DNA of 64,000 bases from assembly GCA_023213395.1 (NCBI GenBank), contig CM041465.1, positions 195,617,741 through 195,681,740 on the forward strand, read 5' to 3'. How positions within the stretch are numbered: position 1 is the first letter of the stretch; each line of letters starts with the position of its first letter. The DNA comes from Cycas panzhihuaensis (taxonomy: Eukaryota; Cycadophyta). Shown piece after piece: positions 21,096-32,095 of this stretch. A program made the translations under genes and the position numbers. The notes below the pieces were generated by a model. It saw nothing but the letters and a program-made list of their open reading frames with translations. It had not been told where the DNA came from and ran no database searches.

Positions 21096-22776
21096 AATGT
21101 TGTGGAAATAAGAACGTCATTCCCAACCAAAGGTTTTAGAGAAGCCTACCAGTTGCACAAAGACTTGAGATCTAATGAGGTAGGCAAAATTGGCACTTGA
21201 AGCAGTGCCTACAGAGCAAGTGAGCAAACATCACTTCCCACAGAGCTTGAACCAGCTAAAGTACACCTTGCTTCAAATGACGAGCCTCTATCATACCAAG
21301 AAGCTATGAAACACACAGTTTAGAGAAATGCCATGAATGAGAAATACCAATCCTTGATCAAGAACGGTACATGGGAGCTCGTTGATCTGCCTTTGGAAAG
21401 GAAGGTAGTCAGAAACAAATGGGTGTTCAAAAATAAATACAGATTAGACGGCACCCTTGAAAAACACAAGGCGAGTTTGGTCGCAAAAGGATTCACCCAA
21501 AGGGAAGGCATCAACTACACAGAGGTCTTCACATCAACTACCAAATGGCCCACAATGAGAGCACTTGTGGCCTTGGCTGCTCAACAGCGTTGAAAAATCC
21601 ACCAACTCGATGTGAAAACTGCTTTTCTCAACGGAGATTTGGAAGAAGAAATCTACATGACACAATCTGAAGGCTTTGAAATAACAAGACAGGACCAAAA
21701 AGTGTGCAGACTAAAAAAGTCGCTATATGGCCTAAAACAAGCCCCTCGCGCTTGGTTCACCAAGTTGTCCAACAAAATGAGGCAACTTGGTTATGAGGTA
21801 TGTGACTATCAAGACGTTGATGCAACTTTGTTCATTAAGAAAGAAAAAGGCAAATTCACATATCTCCTGATCGGACGACATGCTAATAACCGGAAACAAT
21901 AAGCAAAATATCAGCAAATTAAAGATGGACTTGTCAAAATCCTTCGAACTGTCTGACCTCAAACTAATGAGATATTACTCGAGAATTGAGGTAACTCAAT
22001 GCAATGGAAAAATCTCTCTCCCAAGAAAAATATATCAGCGATCTTCTAATCAAGTTCCGATTAGAAGATGCTAGAACAGTGTCTACTCCAATGGAGCCCA
22101 ATGTCAAACTTCCCGATGAAGACACTTGAGAGGCAAACGCAACACTCTATCGACAACTTGTAGGTAGCCTCATTTATGTTACCAACACAAGGCCAGATAT
22201 TACCCATGCCGTTGGCATTCTTGCCCGCCACATGACAACTCCAAAGCAGAACCATTGGCAGGCAGCAATGCGAGTGTTGAAGTACTTGAAAATGACCAAC
22301 AAATTTGGTTTGTTGTATCAGCACAACAATGATTTCAGACTTACAACATACACAGACTCGAATTTTTCCAGTGACAAAAATACAAGAAGATCAACGTCCA
22401 GGTATATCATATTTCTTGGAACAACTCCAATTTCATGGCAGTCAAGGTGACAGAAAATCATTGCAGATTCTACTACTAAAGCCAAATACATAGTTGCTTC
22501 TGAGACTAGTAAGGAGGTGATATGGCTTCGCAAATTATTACATAATTTGGTTATCACCCAGACAAGTCCAACGAACTTGTGGACAATCAGTCAGCAATCC
22601 ACATGGCCAAGAATCCTGTTTTTCATGATCGTACAAAGCACATTAGTACAAAAGTCCACAGGATCCGGGAACTAGTCCATGACGGCACAATACAATTGGA
22701 ACACTGCCCCACAACAGATCAAATGGCTGATATCTTCACCAAACCGCTGCAAAGGGTGAAGTTTGAACAATTCTGA
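21096..22776 (+). pseudogene. CopB-1 reverse transcriptase and RNase H
   Basis: [50 protein letters not shown] and [15 protein letters not shown]. The catalytic YVDD-equivalent is destroyed by a shift at about 21870 (LLIGRHANN). RT C-terminus and RNase H follow in other frames: SLIYVTNTRPDI, DNQSAIHMAKNPVFHD, HISTKVHRIRELV and ADIFTKPLQRVKFEQF (ends 22776). Stops are mostly TGA or TAG at Trp, Arg or Gln positions. Confidence 0.9.
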
Positions 22777-23222
22777 CAACAGCTCGGCCTCAAGGCCTCC
22801 ATCTCCAACTAATTGAAAGAGATGGCAGACAGAACCAGCATACTCTATCCCATTCGTGAAAACCCCTTGTGAGCGCAGAAGGATTAGAGTAAGTCTCTGC
22901 TCTCTCCCATTCGTGAAAACCCCTCGTGGGGGCGAAAGGAGTTGGGGGATGACGAAAAGGTATATGGAGACTAAACAGATTGAAGCTGCACAACCAACTT
23001 GTACTACTTGGCTATTTGGCTACACTCAAAGAGCCGCCTGAGCCACTTCATAGAATAGGAAGTCATGTCTGCAAGTTTTTATTCCCCTAAGGGTTTTTTC
23101 ACAAAAGTGTCTTGTAGGTTGTAGAATTTTTCTTTCTAAATGTAATGATGAGGCTAAAAATGAAAACCTCATAGATTAGAATAAGATAAAGGAAAATGAC
23201 CTTCTACCATTAAGGGGGGGAT
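22777..23222 (+). other. CopB-1 3' untranslated region and PPT
   Basis: Noncoding between RNase H and the 3' LTR. It contains two copies of a block starting CCCATTCGTGAAAACCCC, at 22849 and 22906 (57-bp period), also present in CopB-2 (about 52110-52205). The polypurine tract ATTAAGGGGGGG ends at about 23220, directly before the LTR. Confidence 0.8.
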
Positions 23223-23561
23223 TGTGACGATGTTAATGTCACATGGTCATTTCATAAAGTTAGAATTAGATAAAGTCACTTTTATGTTTGTAACTTTAGG
23301 ATAAGGTGACTATGCTTAAGTTACTTAAGTGAAATGACATAAAGTTCATTTCATTGTAATTTCACGTAATCTCATCTGAATATCATTGGGAGGGAAAACT
23401 CAAATTCTAAACTCTAATGAGCATTCTCATTATATAAGCTGAAATTAAATGGAGAGTGATCATATTCTACACTTCTCCTCTTTGAGCTCAAGCTATTAGC
23501 ATTTCTCTTTTTGAGTACATTGTGCTTGTCTCCATTATTTGCCATTGTGTAGTGTTAGTGC
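23223..23561 (+). repeat. CopB-1 3' LTR, left part
   Basis: Starts TGTGACGATG and matches the 5' LTR to AGTGC (23557-23561), then is cut by inserted Gyp2 sequence. It resumes at 34226. Confidence 0.93.
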
Positions 23562-24081
23562 TGTAATGAACCGTTATGTTGATTTATCCTGTGCGTAAAT
23601 CAATTTTTGAAAAGTAATTTGCTCCATGAATTTCGTCCAATAGATCGTCAATGCGGGGGATCGTGCAATTCTTATTTGTTAATTGATTGAGACCCCATTA
23701 GTCTACACACATTCTATATGAACCATCCTTTTTGTCTTGATAACAAGCTGAAATTGTGACGGGCTTGTGCTAGGGGTAATACTCCCTTGGGATAGGAGTT
23801 CACTTGTGATTTTCTCAATTTCTTTCCGTAAATGATACAGATGTCTATATGGTCGAACGTTAACTGGCACTGCACCTGGTATAAGTTCAATTGCATGTTG
23901 ATTTTCTCGAAGAGGCGGTAGTCCTTTCGGTTCATCGAACACTGTCTTGTATTCCTCTATAATTTGTTGAATCTCTGGTGGAGTATCCTCAATTTCAACC
24001 TTATAGCATGTCATAATATATGCTGATGGGTTTTTCTTGAGGATCTTCTCCATTCGGTGTGATGAGACTAGTTGTACTGGT

Positions 24082-24115
<34 letters not shown>

Positions 24116-24118
24116 TGT

Positions 24119-24155
<37 letters not shown>

Positions 24156-24188
24156 TCAATAATTGCAATTCGAGGATTCTCGGGGACA
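23562..24188 (-). pseudogene. Gyp2 pol fragment in inverted orientation: RT start
   Basis: Minus-strand Ty3/gypsy sequence: KTVFDEPKGLPPLRENQHAI, then PYRHLYHLRKEIEKI and CVD at about 23700, [20 protein letters not shown] and DLRTG at about 23600. This is the linker and the first third of RT. It is broken off at 23562 in the middle of RT. The rest of Gyp2 runs on the plus strand from about 24189, so the segment is inverted, and the central RT with its catalytic motif is missing. Confidence 0.85.
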
Positions 24189-26141
24189 ACAGGATTTGTT
24201 AGGAAGTTTATAAAGGGTTATGCACACCTAGCAGCACCCCTCACGGATTTAACAAAGAAAGATGCATTTGTTTGGAACCTGAAAGCAGAAGAAGCTTTTG
24301 GTAATCTTAAGAAGGCTATGATAACAGCTCCAGTGTTAACAACACCTGATTTTTCAAAACCATTTGTATTGGAATGTGATGCATCGGGATTCGGATAGGA
24401 GCAGTCTTACTCCAAGATGAAAGACCAATAGCTTATGAGAGTCGGAAGTTAAATAACAGAGAGAAACTCAAACCCATATATGATAAGGAGATGCTCGCTA
24501 TCATGCACGCCATCCGGCAATGGCGACAATATCTATTGGGAAATTCCTTTCAAGTTCGCACGGATCATGATAGGCTGAAATACTTCCTCAAACAGAAGAC
24601 ATTGTCCGATGAGCAACAAAAATGGGTCAGTAAGTTACAGAATTTTGATTTCACAATAGTATACAAGAAAGGCAAAGAGAATATTATAGCAGATACATTA
24701 TCAAGAATCCCAGATGAAGCGAAAGAAGGTCCGTCATTGCAGTTGATATCAACAATTATGCCCTCATGGTTAAAATCCATTAGAACTGAATATATGGCAG
24801 ATCCAAGATACCAAAAACTCCTAGATAACATGAAGGGAAGCAATTCAGATAAATACCAACAAAAGGGCAATCTGATTCTTAGGAATGGCAAAATCTGCAT
24901 TCCCAAAAATTCCAAATTAAAGGAAATTATACTGCAAGAAGCACATTCGGTCCCAGAAGCAGGCCACACCGGTATAGACAAGACATATCGGAAGATAAAA
25001 GCGTCGTACTTTTGGAAGGGCTTGAAATCAGACGTCCAAAAATTCGTGACAGAATGTGACACTTGTCAACGGAACAAGGTAGAATGTGTAAAGACCCCAG
25101 GTCTCCTACAACCCCTACCAATTCCCAACCAAAAATGGGAAGAAATTTCAATGGATTTTATTACAGGTCTCCCGAAATCAGAAGGTAAAGATGCCATCTT
25201 TGTCACAGTCGATAGATTAACAAAGTATAGCCATTTTCGAGGGCTACAGTCAACAGCAAAGGCAAGTGACGTGGCGAACTATACATGAAAGAAATCCATA
25301 GACTACATGGGTTCCCTAGCACTGTTGTTAGCGACAGGGATCCACAGTTCACCAAGAAATTTTGGAGGGATTTATTTAGAATTGCGGTACAAAATTACAC
25401 AAAACAGTATCATCCCCAAACCGATGGATGACGAGAGATAGTCAACAAATGTCTAGAAGGTTATTTGAGGAATTTCTGCTCAGATAAACAAAATCAGTGG
25501 CACAAGTGGCTGCACCTAGCCGAGTGGTGGTATAATACAACATACCACTCTTCCACCAAGATGACGCCATTCCAGGCTCTTTACGGATATTAGCCGCCAT
25601 CTCTATTGACATGGAATGGATCATCCCAGGTTCAAACTGTCCAAGAACACCAAAAGCAAATGGAAGACACGATTAGAATTCTTAAGGACAATTTGGCAAT
25701 GGCAAGGAACAGAATGAAGCAGCAAGCAGATGCGCAGCGATCAGAAAGGAGCTTCTAGAAAGATGACTGGGTTTTTCTCCGGTTACAACCATACAAACAA
25801 ACATCATTGAACAAGACGAAGACACAAAAGCTTGCTCCCGATATTTTGGACCATACCAAATACTTGATGTAATTGGGGAAGTAGCCTACAAACTTAATTT
25901 ACCGACAACAAGTAAGATCCATGATACCTTTCATGTTTCATGCCTGAAGAAAAAGATTGGCGACAAGATAGTACCACAAACATCTTTGCCAGAACTTAAT
26001 GAAGAAGGAAAAATTATACTAGAACCAGAAGGGATACTCCAAATTCGCACCAGGCAACTTCGAACAAGACAAATCAAAAAGTACCTCATAAAATGGCAGA
26101 CATTGGATATAGAAGATGCGACATGCGAGTCAGACGAATAG
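24189..26141 (+). pseudogene. Gyp2 pol: RT end, RNase H, integrase, chromodomain
   Basis: Ty3/gypsy chromovirus. Starts at the RT end ([20 protein letters not shown]). RNase H has LECDASGFG (frame break after it), EMLAIMHAIRQWR, RTDHDRLKYFL and ADTLSRIPDE. Integrase has a zinc-binding H-H-C-C region (AHSVPEAGHTGIDKTYRKI, CDTCQRNK) and a core start MDFITGLPK. The frame is lost after 25286, though the Asp (SDRDPQF-like, about 25330) and target pieces remain readable. The C-terminus at about 26035-26140 (ILQIRTRQLRTRQIKKYLIK, then WQTLDIEDATCESDE) is a chromodomain, which marks the chromovirus clade and is thought to steer insertion to heterochromatin. Confidence 0.88.
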
Positions 26142-26205
26142 ATACAGCAATTTCCAAAGCTACCAATGCTTTGAGGGCAAAGCATTGTTTTCAGGGGGGG
26201 GGACT

Positions 26206-26756
26206 TGTTGCGTTCCAAGAAAACCCTCTCTCTAGGGGCCTGTCAACCGACTTAAACCCCAGAAATGAGCGCAAGAATATTAGTCGACCAGTAAGTCAGT
26301 TTTCTGGCCGACTTCATTAATGGTTCACTCCCGATGAAGCATCTTAATCTGGCCGACTTCATTAATGGTTCACTCCTCGATGAATCTGTCTTAGTCTGGC
26401 CGACTTCAAACAAGATCATAATCGGCCATTATAAATAGGGAGCAAAGCCCTCATTTGGTATCATCACTTCGGATTGGATCTCTTCTACATTTTCGGCTCT
26501 AGGGCTGCGATTGGCTCACCTTTTGGCACGAGATATTTGGAGGATTCCACTCGAAGGCGATCGTTTAGTAAGGATATTTTGCACAATATATTTACCTTTA
26601 TTAGTACTATTTCCATTACTTTATTTCGGTGTTTTATGGTGAATTTCCAATATTCATTATTATTTGAGATTGAAGAGATCTATTCAAATCTATATTAGAC
26701 CATGTATCTGCGAATCTTTGAGTTATTTCTAAATTAAGTTAAAAGCTTTCGCTACA
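26206..26756 (+). repeat. Gyp2 LTR followed by a PBS
   Basis: Begins TGTTGCGTTCC after a PPT (TCAGGGGGGGGGAC, about 26191-26204) and ends GCTACA. TATAAATA at about 26430. It holds an internal repeat of GGCCGACTTCATTAATGG (from about 26310), once more about 46 bp on and partly a third time near 26398. Because the LTR has a PPT on its left and a PBS on its right, it acts as 3' LTR of the pol piece and 5' LTR of what follows. Confidence 0.85.
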
Positions 26757-26758
26757 AG

Positions 26759-26770
26759 TGGTATCAGAGC
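26759..26770 (+). other. Gyp2-type primer-binding site
   Basis: TGGTATCAGAGC two bases after the LTR. The next bases (CAAGACCCAGGTTCAAATCC) continue with partial likeness to the T-arm complement of iMet tRNA. Confidence 0.85.
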
Positions 26771-26968
26771 CAAGACCCAGGTTCAAATCCCGTGGGGGCA
26801 ACACCGCTTATGGGGGCGGTGGGGTGACGCGCCAAACGTCGCCCGATCATAAAAGCTTGTTATGGCCGGGGCATGGGCGCATGAACGCCAGTGAAAGCGG
26901 GCCTAGGCGAGGCTAGCCCGTTTGAACCGAGGGGTAGGTAATGGTCTACTTGGTGTAACGGTTGATTA
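26771..26968 (+). other. Gyp2 leader stub, GC-rich
   Basis: About 200 bp of unusually GC-rich sequence (GGGGGCGGTGGGGTGACGCG) after the PBS, then cut by CopA-2. No ORF of note. It reads as the start of a second, tandemly arranged Gyp2 copy. Confidence 0.65.
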
Positions 26969-27533
26969 TGTTAAACCTTATGTTTAAATGTTAAGTTAAT
27001 GTACTTTTATTTTTCATGTAATATATGCACTTTTTACTTTAGGGGTGACTTATCACTTAAGTGATAAAGTGCACACCCACATTCTTTCTAGTGACACAAC
27101 GTTGTCACTAAAGGGTCAAATGGACCCTCATGCACTTTTTGAGAATCCAAGTCATGTATCTTGGATGTTTGACACTTGTCAAACATCCAAGGCCTTAGGT
27201 CTCTCATTTTGATGATCCAAGTCATGTATCTTGGATGTTTGACACTTGTCAAACATCCAAGGCCTTAGGTCTCTCATTTCACTCTATATAATGAGACCTC
27301 TCCTCATTGTCTCAAAAGAAGAGTTGGAGTTGTATTGTTATGCTATCAGTTTGCTAATCAAACTGTTTCTTCTTGGGAGGTTGGACAAATTCCAACTCCA
27401 CATATTGGGTATCATCTTCTCTTGCTCCTATTTCTCTTTGTGCTCTTTATGCTTTCATGCTTTCATGCATTTGTAGTATTGTGCCTGTACTTATGATCTT
27501 GGGACTAATGTGGCCTAATGCCCATTTTCCACA
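26969..27533 (+). repeat. CopA-2 5' LTR
   Basis: TGTTAAACC...TTCCACA, 565 bp. It carries a tandem duplication of about 71 bp (from GATCCAAGTCATG to CTCTCATTTT) that doubles the 14-bp-arm hairpin, and two copies of TGCTTTCAT near 27450. The TATA region is enclosed by AGGTCTC/GAGACCT. Confidence 0.94.
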
Positions 27534-27535
27534 TT

Positions 27536-27547
27536 TGGTATCAGAAC
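27536..27547 (+). other. CopA-2 primer-binding site
   Basis: TGGTATCAGAAC, iMet-tRNA PBS with one mismatch, two bases after the LTR. Confidence 0.88.
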
Positions 27548-29486
27548 TCTAAGGTCTCTGAACTTAGCTTGTTTAAGCTCATTAGTTTTTATCTCATCAT
27601 TTGTTTTGGAAGGCGCCATCTCATTCGGCTCTCGGAAGATCGCCATCTCGGCCTGATCCGGTCTCATTGCCGGCTAAGCATTCAACTGTCTAGCGCCAAC
27701 TCAAGAAGCTTCACGCCAACTCTCGACATTGAACTGTCCTCTTCATTTCCAGCTCAGCTCCACAGTATCTTGCCACTCATCGGTATCAGCTCGGCTTCCT
27801 TACTCTTGAGTCGGTTGTCGATCGGCGCTCGGCAAGTGCCAGTCGGCGGCCGCCAACTCGAAGATCGCCATCTCGGCGTGATTACACCGCCAACTCGGCA
27901 ACATTCCTTGCTGAGTCATTTGTCGAATCACACATTGGGCGCCGGTCAGCATTCATTCCAGCTGCCATCCACAATCCAGTATTCCAGCTCATCACAGTGC
28001 ACAGTTGGCTATCCAACTCAGCATCTCTAGCTACTCTCTCACTGACATTAACACATATTGGCTCAGCTGCTGTCCTCAAGCTCCTTTATCCGGCTCATTG
28101 CGGTCCTCAAGCTCCTTTGTCCGGCTCATTGCGGTCTTCATTACTGTCCAAATCACCACTCAGCTGCCAACTCAGCTAGATCTCGAGCGCCAACTCGGCA
28201 TCTTGATGAGGAATGACATTTCGGCCTACCCGGCACTTTAGGCGCGGCTCTCTCAACTTTCATTTAACTCGGCCTGATTGTTGTCATTTCAAGACTGACC
28301 TCTCACTGCCCATTTCAAGAAGGCTTCAACAAGGTGCCTTTTGCCGGTCAATATCGACATTTGCCGGTGATAAGGCTCAACATTGGAAAATCAAATCTGT
28401 TGATAGCATATTTTTGAACAATATGCTCATGTGAATCAAATTTTTTTTTAAGGTTCTAAGAGGATTTTTTTTTAATTTCTCAAGGGGGGAATTTTAGAAG
28501 ACTTTAAGTCTTTATAGCTGGGCTTACTTAAAATTTTTTTTGGCAGTCTTGATTCTCAAAAGTACTTTTGTACTTACTGTTTTTAAGCTCTTTTAGCACA
28601 CTTTCTTGCTATTGAAGCATCATTGAGCTTAATTAATGTAATCAAAAGGAATATTTACATTGTAAAGGTGAAGAAAATTACCACCTAATCTCGCTTTTTG
28701 GCACCTTGCATGGTGACCTTGGCCTTCTTCAGTTCAAAAAAGGAAGGCTCATTGTGAAACTTAATAAAATCACAATTTTCTTGTTGGATTGTTGAGACAT
28801 TTTGAGTCTCAACAACAAGTGGAGTTTGTGTTGCCTTTGGAGCAATTTCTTGAGTACACTTTTCTTGTGACTTCATCACTTCATCAGATTTTGAAGGTTA
28901 AAAGGAACCCTCTTTTCTTTGTCATCAAAGGTTCCTTACATCATTTTCTTTTAAATACTCAAAGTACTTCATCATTGTACTCAAGCATACATAGCACCTC
29001 ACTTGGATCATAAAGCACTTGAAATCTGTTTTGTGCTCATTCTTTGTAAGCCAAAAGGCATAAAAAAAATCCAAGTAAGAAGATTCACTTAGACTTGTTT
29101 AAAAGTGAATTTAAAATCTATTGGAGAGGCTCGAAAAAGGTTCAAACCTTGCCTCTAAATTAACCTTAAGCTTGGTGCATTCCCTAGGGGACCAACCGAC
29201 CGTACGGTCAGTGCACGACAATTAAGGTTGCTTGAGGGAAAGGAGGTTCGAAAAGGGTGTTATTGGGGCCGTGAATCCCTGAGAAAGCATGGTATGTCCA
29301 TGCAAATCAACCTATATGCCTTGTCCTAGATTTGGCTTGGTCCTCCACCTCTCTTCACCCCACCGGTTGTTGGATCTTCTTGTAAGATTAGGACTAGTGG
29401 TGTTGTTTGAGGGTGGGTCTTAAGCGACGAAGCTTTTGAAGTTTCCAAGTTATCTCGCTAGCTTCAAGTGTTACTCAAGTGGAAAG
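27548..29486 (+). other. CopA-2 5' leader with a CG-rich block
   Basis: About 27610-28380 is rich in CGGCTC, CCAACTCGGC and GATCGCC words, in contrast to the AT-rich flanks. The same block type occurs in CopA-3 (41156-41940) and in reverse in CopA-4 (61922-62329). ORFs in it (27518-28030) differ between copies and look incidental. From about 28430 the leader is T-rich, and the last 370 bp match the conserved pre-gag block of CopA-1. Confidence 0.75.
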
Positions 29487-30279
29487 ATGGTCGCCATACA
29501 TATGCTTAATGCTTGTACCATAAGGCTAGCAGGGGCAATCAAATTATCAAGAATGGAAAAGAATCACAAAAATCTCTTGATAATGAATGAGTTCTGGGAT
29601 ATGTTTCGGAAAATCCCCAATCCTACACTTGTGGTTAATAATAATCAAACCGCACCGATGGATGTTGTTCTTTGCATGTAGGCCAAAGACGAAATTGCTT
29701 TGGCTTTCATTCGTATGGTTGTGGACATACATGTAGACCAAAATATTTCTTCTGCACTATCTTCTAAAGAAGCATGGGACACCTTGTCCTCTTTGTATGA
29801 AAGGCGAGATGAAGCTCGCATTTTGATGATAAAAGCTAAATTGTACTCCATCAAATTTGTAAAACCGATGTCGGCATTCTTGTCCTCCATTAAGGAGGTT
29901 TGTAATGAATTAACTACTTTAGGTAGTCCAGCCACAAGAGATGAAATCATAGCCTCCATCACAAAAGCATTACCAAGGGACTACAATGGCTTTATATCAT
30001 CAACTACACGAGATGGTTCACTAAGGGGGATGACATTCAATCAACTTGAAAGCTTATTGCTTCAAAAAGAACAAATTTATGCTAAGGATAATGAAGAACC
30101 ATCTACAACAGGTGCTTTCACAAAGAAGGGCAAAGACAAATCAAAAATCCAAAACTGCATTCACAAAACAGTTTGGAAATATGAACATTAGATCTTCCAA
30201 GTCCAATGTAGTATGCCATTATTGTGGCAAACCTGGCCACATTGCACCTGAGTGCAGAAAGAACCAAGCGGATTTTTGA
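29487..30279 (+). pseudogene. CopA-2 gag
   Basis: Starts MVAIHMLNACTIRL. The frame is broken at about 29680 (after a stop following PMDVVLCM) and again at about 30130-30180. Readable blocks are DIHVDQNISSAL, EAWDTLSSLYERRDEARI, AFLSSIKEVCNELTTL, MTFNQLESLLLQ and the knuckle CHYCGKPGHIAPEC (about 30210-30255). Confidence 0.88.
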
Positions 30280-30850
30280 AGACAGTGATCGCGATCACTG
30301 TGGTCAAAGTGAGCGCGATCATGTGGTCAAAGACAACAGCAGCCACGACAATAGTTTCAACAAAAATTCCAACAGTCAGATCAGCAGCAGAATCCCCCTC
30401 GACCAAATCGAGGTGCCTATCGAGGAGGTCCAAGAGGAGGGGGGGTCAAAGAGGTGGCTACCAACGCCATTATAATCAGTTTGTCAATGAAGACAAACTA
30501 CTTTGTGCATACCAATCATGCAACATTGACAACACTTGGATTGTCGATTCAGGAGCTTCTCGACATATGATAGGGAGTGAAGAACTCCTATGCAACATCA
30601 AGGAAGGTAAAGGTCAATCAGTGACCTTTGGAAATGCTGAATCAGTTGAGATTTCAGGAATAGGCACCATAGTTCCTTTTCGTTCTCCTCAAAATCCTTC
30701 CTCATCATTTCCCAACAGTGATGTCTACTTCATTCCTTCTATGGAGAAGAATCTGCTATCTGTTAGCAAGATGAACAAGCAACACATGAGCGTACTATTT
30801 AAAAATGGGAAATGTATCATTTGTGACAAAGATGATCGATCAGAAATGTA
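30280..30850 (+). pseudogene. CopA-2 protease
   Basis: Active site IVDSGASRHMIG at about 30541-30576, then KGQSVTFGNAESVEISGIG and IPSMEKNLLSVSKMNKQ. A frame break at about 30840 (DDRSEM, stop) separates it from the GAG-pre-integrase start YEDQGLYKLDANN. Confidence 0.88.
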
Positions 30851-32095
30851 GCCTACGAGGATCAAGGTCTTTACAAGTTGGATGCCAATAATATTATTCT
30901 TGATTCTGCTTACTCTGGTTCCACATCTTTGTCAAAAATTCAGTTATGGCATCAACGTCTAGGTCATTTAAGCCTAGACAATCTGAAGCAGATGATAAAC
31001 AAAAGCATGGTGTATGGGCTTCCAAAGATGTATGGTTCAAAATGTCTTTGCGAAGCTTGCATAATGGCGACACAACATCGGCTGCCTTTTCCTAAAGGCA
31101 AAGCATGCCGCATCTTATCCTTTGCAATTAGTTCACTCAGACTTGTGTGTCCCCATGTCCACCCACTCCTTTGGAGGAGCAGTGTACTACATATCTTTTA
31201 TTGATGACTTCTCTCACAAAGTCTGGGTCTACTTCCTAAAGCAAAAATCAGAAGCCTTCTCCAAGTTCAAAGAGTTCAAGGCAGAAGTAGAAAATGAATC
31301 TGGCTACTCAATTGGCACATTAAGGTCAGATAATGGAGGTGAATTCACTTCAAATGAATTCAACCAATTTTGCAAGGATAATGGAATTCAGAGACAACTC
31401 ACAGCTCCTCATACTCCTCAGCAAAATGGAGTCTCCGAGAGGATGAATAGAACTTTGGCTAGTAAAGCCAAAACCATGATGCATGCAGAAGGGCTTCCAA
31501 GAGCTTACTGGGCTGAAGCATTTCATACAGTTGCCTATGTGGCCAATCGAAGTCCTACAACAACAGTCACCAATATCACACCTGAGGAGGCATGGTCTGA
31601 AAAGAAGCCAACTATCAGCCATTTGAGGACATTCGGTGTAATCGCGTATATGCACATACCAGATCAACAAAGAACAAAGTTGGACAAACATAGCCTCAAA
31701 TGCATCTTTGTAGGATATGCAATCCATAGCAAAGCCTACAAGTTGTATGATCCAGTTGGGAGAAAAATGCATCTCTCAAGAGATGTAATCTTTGTTAAGG
31801 ATGATCAAAAAGAGTTGGATATGGCATCAATCCAACCCCCCATTGACAAAGGGAAAAAGATTGTTGAGGACTTCCCTTCCCCTCAATCTTACACACCATG
31901 CTCTTCATCTGCACCTTCTGTACCATCTACTTCATCTTCATCTGCTCCACTTGAACCTTTCACTTCATCTTCTGCTGCTCCTACACTTAAACCAGAAGAC
32001 ATTGAGGTTCATGCCACATCATTTCAGAAGTTACCTAAGTGGTACACTCAAGCAGTGCAGGGATGGTCATATCATTGAAGGAAACGTCCATCAAG
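30851..32095 (+). pseudogene. CopA-2 GAG-pre-integrase and integrase
   Basis: LWHQRLGHLSLDNLKQM and CLCEACIMATQHRLPFPKGK, a shift at about 31110, then a 318-codon open run at 31122-32078. That run has HSDLCVPM, FIDDFSHKVWVYF, LRSDNGGEFTSNEF (Asp kept), PQQNGVSERMNRT (Glu kept), AYWAEAFHTVAYVANRSP and the C-terminal SRDVIFVKDDQ. A Ser/Thr/Pro-rich linker follows. The core itself is complete; only the joints are broken. Confidence 0.9.

Noticed and set aside
26771-26810. tRNA gene suggested by a GGTTCAAATCC B-box
   Set aside because: No A-box or acceptor pairing around it; it follows a PBS and is better read as leader sequence.
27518-28030. 170-codon ORF over the CopA-2 5' LTR end and leader
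   Set aside because: It starts inside the LTR, crosses the PBS and is not conserved in CopA-3; treated as incidental.
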